Source: SFWF01 sp045638145 (GTDB lineage Bacteria; Bacillota; Clostridia; Oscillospirales; Acutalibacteraceae). From it: a stretch of DNA of 64,000 bases. Under the pieces are notes generated by a model that did no database searches, was not told the origin of the DNA, and worked only from the letters and a program-made list of their open reading frames with translations. The stretch is taken from positions 24,866 to 88,865 of the forward strand of contig JAZUAU010000004.1 in NCBI GenBank assembly GCA_045638145.1, given 5' to 3'. Every line of letters begins with the position of its first letter. Position 1 is the first letter of the stretch. The translations under genes and the position numbers were made by a program. Positions 57,481-64,000 of this stretch are shown here, piece after piece.

Positions 57481-58782
57481 TTAACCTTTAGGCCAAAATT
57501 CATCAGTAAGGTCTGATTTGATTCCGGTTTCGTCCTTTTCGAAGCAATCCGCTAAAATTTCCCATCCTAAATCAAGTGCATCCTCAAGCGGAAGATTAAC
57601 GGATAGTGACATTAGCTTGCTTTCAAAAAGCTCACCGTATTTCAGCAATTTTTCATCCCAACGGCTCATAGAAAAGCCCATATTTTTCTTTTCAAGCGTT
57701 TCCTTGTAAGAAGAATAAAGGCGAATCATCGCATCCATAAGAGCCCGATGGTCTTTTCGTGTTTTACCGTTTACGTTTTGTTTTAGTCGGGAAAGAGAAC
57801 CGAACGGCTCTATGCGACCGCCTTTAAGGTAATACTGACCTTCGGTAATGTATCCTGTATTGTCGGGGACGGGATGAGTAACGTCATCGCCGGGCATTGT
57901 AGTAACCGCCAAGACGGTAACTGACCCTGAATCAGCAAAGTCAACCGCCTTTTCGTAACGGGATGCAAGCTGAGAATACAGGTCACCGGGATATCCACGG
58001 TTGGAAGGAACCTGTTCCTGCGTAATGGCAATTTCCTTCATGGCATCAGCAAAGTTGGTCATATCGGTAAGGAGCACCAATACGTCTTTATTCTGAAGTG
58101 CAAATTGCTCTGCTCCCGCCAACACCATATCGGGAATCATCATACACTCAACAGTAGGATCGGAAGCAGTATGAATAAACATAACGGTTTTACTGAGTGC
58201 TCCGCCCTTTGAAAGCGCATGCTTAAAATATAGGAAATCATCATATTTAAGACCCATACCGCCAAGAACGATTACATCGGCTTCTGCCTGCATCGCAATT
58301 CGGGCAAGAAGTTGATTGTACGGCTCACCCGAAATAGAGAAAATAGGCAACTTTTGAGAAACAACCAAGGTGTTGAACATATCAATCATAGGAATGTTGG
58401 TTCTCATCATTCGGTTGGCAAGAATACGTTTAGTGGGATTAACGGAAGGACCGCCTATGGATTTCATATTTTCTGTAAGTGCAGGGCCCTTATCTCTCGG
58501 CTCACCAGAGCCGTTAAATATACGACCCAATAAATCTTCACTGAAAGATACTCGCATTTCGTGACCGAGGAAACGCACCTCATCTCCTGTAGAGACACCC
58601 TGACCTCCGGCAAAGACCTGCAGAGAAACAATATCTCCCTCAATTTTATTAACCTGAGCCAAGGATTTGCCGAAGCGTGTGTTGATCTGTGCCAATTCCT
58701 TATACTTAACATCATTTGCTCGGACAGTGATAACGTTACCGGTAATGGATTCTATTCGATTATATACTTTGTTCACTCTCAT
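57481..58782 (-). CDS. ntpB: V-type ATPase subunit B
   Basis: Non-catalytic nucleotide-fold subunit of the V1 hexamer, 433 residues. It lacks a Walker A motif, as expected for B, and shows DEVRFLGHEMRVSFSEDLLG, NPTKRILANRMMRTNIPMID (20 residues), PIFSISGEPYNQLLARIAMQ and the C-terminal domain. It overlaps subunit A by 4 bases, and an A-B order is universal in these operons. Confidence 0.95.
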   Translation of the reverse strand: MRVNKVYNRIESITGNVITVRANDVKYKELAQINTRFGKSLAQVNKIEGDIVSLQVFAGGQGVSTGDEVRFLGHEMRVSFSEDLLGRIFNGSGEPRDKGPALTENMKSIGGPSVNPTKRILANRMMRTNIPMIDMFNTLVVSQKLPIFSISGEPYNQLLARIAMQAEADVIVLGGMGLKYDDFLYFKHALSKGGALSKTVMFIHTASDPTVECMMIPDMVLAGAEQFALQNKDVLVLLTDMTNFADAMKEIAITQEQVPSNRGYPGDLYSQLASRYEKAVDFADSGSVTVLAVTTMPGDDVTHPVPDNTGYITEGQYYLKGGRIEPFGSLSRLKQNVNGKTRKDHRALMDAMIRLYSSYKETLEKKNMGFSMSRWDEKLLKYGELFESKLMSLSVNLPLEDALDLGWEILADCFEKDETGIKSDLTDEFWPKG

Positions 58783-60548
58783 TCACCGTCCTTTAATAGT
58801 TTTTCGGCAGGTACGGCTAATTTACCGTCACCCTTGCGATACAATTCATCAATCTCAGCTTCTGCTTTTTTAAACGATTCACTCTCAAACTTGGTGTAAT
58901 TCCAGTCGATGAACTTTTGACGCATACGGTTAAAGAAGCCTCGCGCATCATCTTTATTTTGAAGAGCATAATTACTACCTAAAATATGCACGAGTTTATC
59001 GGTAACATAGCGCTGACGCTGTTTTCCACAGTTTGCTTCAACCAAATCAAAGGAGTTCTGCTGCAGATAAACAGCATCAAGCATTTCAGATTTTAAATAG
59101 GTAATGTAATCTAAAAGAGTAGTACCTTCTTCACCGACAACCTTCATCATTGAGCCGATCTCGTCACCGTGATGAAGAATGTCTTTACAAAACTCCAATT
59201 TTTCGCCGTCAATAACGCTGTTATATTTTGACCAAGAGATAAGCGGATCAATGGCGGGATACTTTCTTGCATCCGAACGTTCACGGGAAAGACCGTGGAA
59301 TGCACCTACAACCTTTAAAGTCGCCTGTGTTACGGGTTCCTCAAAGTTGCCGCCTGCAGGGGATACAGTGCCGCCAATGGTAACGGAACCGGTACTGCCA
59401 TCGGGGAGACGAACACAACCTGCTCTTTCGTAAAATGCCGCAATATAGGATTCCAAGTATGCAGGGAAAGCCTCTTCACCGGGGATTTCTTCAAGTCTGC
59501 CCGACATTTCACGCATCGCCTGTGCCCAGCGAGATGTTGAGTCTGCCAACATAAGAACATCAAGTCCCATTTGGCGATAGTACTCAGCAAGTGTTACCGC
59601 AGTATAAACCGAAGCTTCACGGGAGGCAACGGGCATAGAGGAAGTATTACATATGATAATGGTTCGTTCCATAAGTGAACGACCGGTTTTGGGATCGGTC
59701 AATTCGGGAAACTCTGTAAGTGTTTCAACAACTTCACCCGCACGTTCTGCGCAGGCGGCGATAATAACGATATCTACATCCGCATATTTTGATGTGGTAT
59801 GCTGTAGTACCGTTTTACCTGCGCCGAACGGTCCGGGAGTGCAATAGGTTCCACCTTTTGCTACAGGGAAAAAGGAGTCGATAAGTCGCACCTTTGTTTC
59901 CATTGTTTCGGCAGGTGCCAATCTCTCACTATAACATTTTACCGCACGTTTAACAGGCCACTTAAACGACATAGATACGGGTATTTCACGACCACGCTCA
60001 TCGGTTAAAACTGCAATCGTTTCCTTAACCTTATATTCTCCCTTTTCGGCAATGGATTTTACCGTATAATTTCCAAGAAGATAAAAGGGAACAAAAATTT
60101 TATGTGTAAACGGGCCTTCGGGCACGGTTCCGATGTATTCGCCCGCACGAACAATGTTGCCGACTTGTGCAGTCGGTGTAAACTCCCATTTCTTTTCAGT
60201 GTTAAGTCCGTCTGCGTAAATCCCTCTTTCCAAAAACCAGCCTGCTTGTTCTGCTAAAACAGGAAGCGGATTTTGCAGTCCGTCATATATCTGACCGAGT
60301 AATCCGGGTCCGAGATCTGCTGAGAGCATATCTCCCGTAAATTCAACCGTATCCCCACACTGAATACCATCGGTCATTTCATAAACCTGCACTTGTGCCA
60401 CGTTGCCTTTTATACGGATAACCTCGCTTTTAAGGGCGGTATCACCCACAAAAACATAGCATATTTCGTTCATAGAAACGTTGCCGTCAAACTCTACCGA
60501 CACCAAGTTTCCGTTTATGCTTACTACCTTTCCTTTATTTTCGGTCAT
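58779..60548 (-). CDS. ntpA: V-type ATPase catalytic subunit A
   Basis: Catalytic ATPase subunit, 589 residues. The P-loop GPFGAGKTVLQH lies at about 234-245; Walker B-type LDVLMLADSTSRWAQAMREM (20 residues), with the arginine-rich EMSGRLEEIPGEEAFPAYL, follows near 330-355. The non-homologous insertion typical of A subunits (about 110-190) is present. It overlaps DUF2764 and B by 4 bases each. Operation as a hydrolysing pump or as a synthase cannot be decided from sequence. Confidence 0.97.
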   Translation of the reverse strand: MTENKGKVVSINGNLVSVEFDGNVSMNEICYVFVGDTALKSEVIRIKGNVAQVQVYEMTDGIQCGDTVEFTGDMLSADLGPGLLGQIYDGLQNPLPVLAEQAGWFLERGIYADGLNTEKKWEFTPTAQVGNIVRAGEYIGTVPEGPFTHKIFVPFYLLGNYTVKSIAEKGEYKVKETIAVLTDERGREIPVSMSFKWPVKRAVKCYSERLAPAETMETKVRLIDSFFPVAKGGTYCTPGPFGAGKTVLQHTTSKYADVDIVIIAACAERAGEVVETLTEFPELTDPKTGRSLMERTIIICNTSSMPVASREASVYTAVTLAEYYRQMGLDVLMLADSTSRWAQAMREMSGRLEEIPGEEAFPAYLESYIAAFYERAGCVRLPDGSTGSVTIGGTVSPAGGNFEEPVTQATLKVVGAFHGLSRERSDARKYPAIDPLISWSKYNSVIDGEKLEFCKDILHHGDEIGSMMKVVGEEGTTLLDYITYLKSEMLDAVYLQQNSFDLVEANCGKQRQRYVTDKLVHILGSNYALQNKDDARGFFNRMRQKFIDWNYTKFESESFKKAEAEIDELYRKGDGKLAVPAEKLLKDGE

Positions 60549-61099
60549 TGTTTTGCCTCCAACCTATCTCCATTTAAAATGGAGTCGTATATATTTTTGT
60601 ATGCTTTTTCTCCGCTCTTTGTATCAAACTGCCTTATGCGAAGAAGCAATTTTAATTTTAGTCCGTAATAGAAAATATAATCCTCAGAAAAACTATCCAT
60701 GGGTCTTAGCGTTTCTAAGATTTCCAAGCGGTAAATGTTTAGATATTTTTCTGCTTCCATTGGATTTTCGATTTCTATTGCTGCACTCGCTGCCTTGATA
60801 TATTCCACAGGAAAAACTCTGTTCTCCGTATCGAATGGCTTCTTCATTTTCTCTGCCCGAACTTTGCCAAGAGCGAACCGAAGGTTTCGCTCGCTTTCGT
60901 TCCAGGCATCAATCAATGCAGAACCCGAACTCTCACTGTTTTTGGGAGGTGCTAAAGTAAGCTTATTCATCGCTTCCTGCCACCTTTTTCCTAAAAATCG
61001 GTCGCAAAGCTCTGCAAATCGTTCTTCGGTAATCGGAAGGGGAGTATCACTTATCCCATCCAAAGACGGCAACTGCGATATTAAATAATATTCAGCCAT
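60545..61099 (-). CDS. DUF2764 protein, putative V-ATPase subunit C
   Basis: The 184-residue protein begins MAEYYLISQLPSLD, the pattern of DUF2764, and is predicted all-helical. In spirochaetes, chlamydiae and Bacteroidetes, DUF2764 genes lie between ntpE and ntpA and are thought to replace the subunit C/d socket of the rotor; the canonical ntpC is absent here. It lies 5 bases after ntpE and overlaps ntpA by 4 bases. Confidence 0.85.
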   Translation of the reverse strand: MAEYYLISQLPSLDGISDTPLPITEERFAELCDRFLGKRWQEAMNKLTLAPPKNSESSGSALIDAWNESERNLRFALGKVRAEKMKKPFDTENRVFPVEYIKAASAAIEIENPMEAEKYLNIYRLEILETLRPMDSFSEDYIFYYGLKLKLLLRIRQFDTKSGEKAYKNIYDSILNGDRLEAKQ

Positions 61100-61104
61100 A
61101 GTTA

Positions 61105-61713
61105 TTACTTCGCCTCTTTCAAAAGCTCGGTAACCTTAGGGCTAAGATAATTTGAAAGCATATCCACAACTGCCTCTGCCGAATAATCGTAATATGCGCT
61201 GCCGTCATTGACAGCGATGCGGAATCCACCGTCAAAATTATCATTCGCCTTCAAAGTGATACCCTTTAACATTTTTTCTTTAAGTGCTGCCAGTAAGGTT
61301 TCTTCCAACTTATTAAGGTCTTGAGTATTTAAAATCACTGCGATATCTTCTGCATCCGGCTTGTTTGCCCAATTTTCAACAATGCTGATAATCAGCCCTT
61401 TGAATGCATCCGATGAATATACAGCAGTAACATTTTCGCTAACGATAGCATTAAGCTCTCTCGTTACACTTTCTCTGAAAGAAATAAGCAGATTGCGACC
61501 CGCCTGACGAATAGCATCCTCGCTTGATTTCGTCATTCGCTCGGTTTCAGTTCTTGCAAGGCTCAAGATTTTATCTGCCTGTATCTTCGCATCGGCAATA
61601 ATCTTTTCGGCATCTGACTTTGCCGCTTCAACGATAGCCTTAGCTTCTGCTTCAGCGGTTTCAACACCATCCTTCTTAATCTGCTCAATAAGCTCCTGAA
61701 GTTGAACTTCCAT
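61105..61713 (-). CDS. ntpE: V-type ATPase subunit E (peripheral stalk)
   Basis: Peripheral-stalk subunit, 202 residues. Residues about 1-95 form a long alpha-helix rich in Ala, Lys and Glu (EAEAKAIVEAAKSDAEKIIA), followed by the globular C-terminal domain that binds A3B3. ATG 61713 follows AAAAGGAGATAG. It is the first gene of the operon, behind a promoter and a leader terminator. Confidence 0.92.
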   Translation of the reverse strand: MEVQLQELIEQIKKDGVETAEAEAKAIVEAAKSDAEKIIADAKIQADKILSLARTETERMTKSSEDAIRQAGRNLLISFRESVTRELNAIVSENVTAVYSSDAFKGLIISIVENWANKPDAEDIAVILNTQDLNKLEETLLAALKEKMLKGITLKANDNFDGGFRIAVNDGSAYYDYSAEAVVDMLSNYLSPKVTELLKEAK

Positions 61714-61760
61714 AATTCTATCTCCTTTTATATTTAGTCAATTTTGCTGCAAAAAAACAA

Positions 61761-61798
61761 AATGGATCCAGCTTCCTCTGCAGACAGCTGGATCCATT
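61761..61798 (-). terminator. Leader terminator in front of the V-ATPase operon
   Basis: Perfect 13-bp stem AATGGATCCAGCT / AGCTGGATCCATT with a 12-base loop, followed on the minus strand by TTTTGTTTTTTT. It lies between the operon promoter and ntpE, only about 25-30 bases after the predicted transcription start. Confidence 0.85.
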
Positions 61799-61827
61799 AA
61801 TGCTAAAATAATTATTCAATTTTAATT

Positions 61828-61856
61828 ATTTTAACATATTTATCGTTTTTCGTCAA
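61828..61856 (-). promoter_or_regulatory. Promoter of the V-ATPase operon
   Basis: Minus strand TTGACG (61856-61851), 17-base spacer, TAAAAT (61833-61828). Confidence 0.78.
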
Positions 61857-61906
61857 TAGTTTTAATGACAATATTTTAGAACAGTGTAAAGTGTATTTTC
61901 TTTGAG

Positions 61907-61934
61907 TTGTAATTCTTGAATTATATTGTATAAT
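61907..61934 (+). promoter_or_regulatory. Promoter of the beta-CASP gene
   Basis: TTGTAA (61907-61912), 16-base spacer, TATAAT (61929-61934). GGAGGTG then precedes the TTG start. Confidence 0.6.
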
Positions 61935-61962
61935 ATAATCAGAAGCATTGGAGGTGTAGCAA

Positions 61963-63570
61963 TTGAGAATACAATTTATTGGAGCGACTCACGAAGTTAC
62001 AGGAAGCTGTACTCTCTTGGAAATAAATAACAGATACTTTTTGGTTGACTGCGGAATGGAGCAAGGTAAGGATGTTTTCCAAAACATCAGTCTTCCGATT
62101 GCCGCAAATCAAATTGATTCCGTTTTCTTGACACATGCACATATTGACCATTCCGGCATGTTGCCAAAGTTATATAAGGATGGCTTTAAAGGAAAAATCT
62201 ATGCAACCGATGTAACCTGCGATTTATGTGACATTATGTTACGTGATTCCGCACACATTCAGGAAACCGAAGCAAAATGGCGTTCCAGAAAAGCAGAACG
62301 AGCAGGCCTTGAAACCTATGAGCCTGTATATGATATGCAGGATGCAGTTGGAGCCATTTCACTATTTCGCAGATGCAACTACGGCGAGATTATATATCCG
62401 GCCGAGGGAATTGAGTTACGCTTTACAGATATTGGTCATCTTCTTGGCTCAGCCTGTATAGAGCTTTGGCTGACCGAAGGTACTGTGAGTAAAAAGATTG
62501 TTTTCAGCGGCGATGTCGGTAATACCAATCAACGTATTATCAGAGATCCTCAGCAGGTAGCTGAAACGGATTATCTTGTGATTGAATCCACCTACGGTAA
62601 TCGTCTGCATAGTGCTGACCGAAGCAATGTAATTTTTGAACTTGCAGGATATATTCAAAAAGCGTTAGATCGTGGTGGCAACGTTGTTATACCTTCGTTT
62701 GCTGTCGGTCGTACACAAGAAATGCTGTATGCTATTCGTGAAATTAAGCAAAATGGACTTGTAAAAGGACATGAACATTTTCCTGTTTATGTAGACAGTC
62801 CCCTTCCTGCAGAAGCGACTGCAATCTTTATGCAATGCAATCCCATTTGTTTTGATGAAGAAACTCTTGCTCTAATTAAGCAAGGCATTAACCCTATCTG
62901 GTTTGACGATATCCGTATGTCTATGACATCTGAGGAATCAAAACAAATCAACTTTAACAATGAGCCCAAAGTCATTATTTCTGCAAGTGGAATGTGTGAA
63001 GCCGGTCGTATACGTCATCATTTAAAGCACAACTTATGGAAAGAAAACAACATTATTCTCTTTGTCGGTTATCAGGCAGAAGGTTCTCTCGGTCGAATAC
63101 TGTTAAACGGCGAAAAAAGTGTAACCCTTTTCGGTGAAGAAATTTCGGTGAATGCGGAAATCTGCTCACTCCACGGAACAAGTGGTCACGCTGACCAAGC
63201 CGGTCTAATTTCTTGGATAGAGGGATACGAAACAAAACCCGAGCTTATCTTTGTGAATCACGGTAATGAAGATTCCTGCGAGGATTTCAAAGATTTGCTT
63301 GTAGAGAAAGGTTATCGTGCAGAAGCACCATTCAGCGGAACTGAATACGATTTGGCCACGGGGAGAATGACAATTTATACCGAAGGTAAACCCATTGACC
63401 GAGTGATAACCTACAAGGGCAATACTCGTGCTGATATAATTTTCAATGAGCTTGTCGCAACAGCCGAAAAACTATTGACTATTGCTAAAGGGCGCCGTGG
63501 CATGACAAATAAAGAAAACGCAAGACTGACTTCTCAAATTCGAGAACTTTGCGAAAAATATAAAGATTAG
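61963..63570 (+). CDS. Beta-CASP metallo-hydrolase, predicted ribonuclease
   Basis: The 535-residue protein of the CPSF73/YSH1-like group has a metallo-beta-lactamase core with H58-A-H60-I-D62-H63, a beta-CASP insertion (about 210-380, VIPSFAVGRTQEMLYAI), and a C-terminal RNA-specificity motif around FGEEISVNAEICSLHGTSGH and a late His (FVNHGNED). It is predicted to cut RNA. It starts with TTG 61963 behind GGAGGTG. It is distinct from RNase J by its N-terminal GATHEVTGS motif. It precedes the LOG gene by 15 bases and may be co-transcribed with it. Confidence 0.9.
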   Translation: MRIQFIGATHEVTGSCTLLEINNRYFLVDCGMEQGKDVFQNISLPIAANQIDSVFLTHAHIDHSGMLPKLYKDGFKGKIYATDVTCDLCDIMLRDSAHIQETEAKWRSRKAERAGLETYEPVYDMQDAVGAISLFRRCNYGEIIYPAEGIELRFTDIGHLLGSACIELWLTEGTVSKKIVFSGDVGNTNQRIIRDPQQVAETDYLVIESTYGNRLHSADRSNVIFELAGYIQKALDRGGNVVIPSFAVGRTQEMLYAIREIKQNGLVKGHEHFPVYVDSPLPAEATAIFMQCNPICFDEETLALIKQGINPIWFDDIRMSMTSEESKQINFNNEPKVIISASGMCEAGRIRHHLKHNLWKENNIILFVGYQAEGSLGRILLNGEKSVTLFGEEISVNAEICSLHGTSGHADQAGLISWIEGYETKPELIFVNHGNEDSCEDFKDLLVEKGYRAEAPFSGTEYDLATGRMTIYTEGKPIDRVITYKGNTRADIIFNELVATAEKLLTIAKGRRGMTNKENARLTSQIRELCEKYKD

Positions 63571-63585
63571 AAAAGAGGTAATCAA

Positions 63586-64000
63586 ATGAGGATATGTGTA
63601 TATGGAGCAGCATCCCCAACAATCGATAAGGAATATATTGATTTGGTTGAAAAAATGGGACAAGAAATGGCAAACCGTGGACATTCACTTGTGTTTGGCG
63701 GCGGCGGTAACGGTCTGATGGGTGCCGCAGCAAGAGGTGTTAAATCCGGCGGAGGTTATATTTTAGGTGTTATTGCTAAATTTTTCGATGAAGAAAAAGT
63801 TGAGGCTATATGTGATTTCTGTGACGAACTTATACAGCCAGACACAATGCGTCAGCGTAAACAGTTAATGGAGGATAATGCAGATGCATTTATTATAGTT
63901 CCGGGTGGCATTGGAACATATGAGGAGTTCTTTGAAATCCTAACGATGAAACAATTATGCCGACACAATAAACCGATTGCTCTTTATAATATAATGGGAT
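63586..64000 (+). CDS. LOG family protein, 3' end outside window
   Basis: Translated from ATG 63586 behind GAGGTAA, 138 codons to the edge. The family motifs are clear: VFGGGGNGLMGAAARG near residue 38 and PGGIGTYEEFFE near 107. LOG (lonely guy) proteins hydrolyse nucleoside 5'-monophosphates and in plants activate cytokinins; many bacterial members have no proven role. The partner 15 bases upstream is a beta-CASP hydrolase, so a role in nucleotide salvage after RNA decay is possible, but this is only inference. Confidence 0.88.
   Translation, partial: MRICVYGAASPTIDKEYIDLVEKMGQEMANRGHSLVFGGGGNGLMGAAARGVKSGGGYILGVIAKFFDEEKVEAICDFCDELIQPDTMRQRKQLMEDNADAFIIVPGGIGTYEEFFEILTMKQLCRHNKPIALYNIMG

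Noticed and set aside
1..64000. CRISPR arrays, rRNA or tRNA genes
   Set aside because: No regularly spaced identical repeats of CRISPR size and no rRNA or cloverleaf tRNA sequence were recognised by eye on either strand.

Overview
The window reads as a chromosome segment of a spore-forming, anaerobic Clostridia-type Firmicute (my inference: an uncultured Oscillospirales-like gut lineage). The basis is a complete spoIIIA sporulation operon, a low-to-moderate GC content, AGGAGG-type ribosome sites, a T-box leader, glgC-glgD-glgA glycogen genes, diaminopimelate dehydrogenase, and an oxygen/NO-scavenging flavodiiron protein with rubredoxin. Many promoters share an extended -10 of the form GTGGTAWAAT.

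Layout. 1-8.3 kb (minus strand): one tight run polA - ywlE-like phosphatase - rimI - tsaD - mreB - mreC - mreD - penicillin-binding protein 2 (cut by the window edge), joining replication/repair, tRNA modification and cell-shape genes. 8.4-10.1 kb: dusB, with a promoter so close that the mRNA would be nearly leaderless, and yebC. 10.3-11.2 kb: an unrecognised protein on the minus strand. 11.3-16.4 kb: spoIIIAA to spoIIIAH, then an Asp23 gene. 16.4-18.8 kb: a possible small RNA, a SHOCT-domain gene whose 5' end is broken by GC-rich palindromic repeats, then a tryptophan T-box and a lone trpB. 19-23.8 kb: glgC, glgD, glgA, uppP. 23.9-28.6 kb: a 30-codon gene with its own signals, a 1196-residue secreted metzincin-like protein and a lipoprotein that seems to share its C-terminal fold. 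28.8-32.2 kb: rplM-rpsI, a repeat-rich intergenic block, ddh, an antisense mini-gene and luxS. 32.2-33.4 kb: an AT-rich spacer with DnaA-box matches and three small unknown genes. 33.4-37.9 kb: a phosphoesterase and a dehydratase/aminotransferase/sugar-phosphate transferase trio. 37.9-45.3 kb: ZIP transporter, two MATE pumps, a cobalamin-riboswitch uptake unit, a D-lactate-type dehydrogenase, flavodiiron protein and rubredoxin.

45.4-54.3 kb is a degenerate mobile-element scar. It holds two large phage/ICE 'polyvalent' proteins that share a metallopeptidase module but have different tails, possible immunity genes, a PBECR-like nuclease and, antisense, a structured RNA or micro-gene with promoter and terminator. 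The right edge of this scar cuts an ntpJ/trkH potassium-transporter gene after about 51 codons. 54.5-61.7 kb (minus strand) is a V-type ATPase operon in the order E - DUF2764 - A - B - D - I - K - (J fragment), preceded by a promoter and a leader terminator. The subunit set resembles that of spirochaetes, chlamydiae and Bacteroidetes, and the K ring keeps the residues known to bind sodium. The window ends with a beta-CASP metallo-hydrolase and a partial LOG-family gene.

Most exciting parts: the antisense structured RNA/micro-ORF at about 48.8-49.0 kb, the two polyvalent-toxin cassettes around it, the truncation of ntpJ, the metzincin/TIMP-like pair, and two further tiny genes with full expression signals. 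No rRNA, tRNA or CRISPR array was seen.
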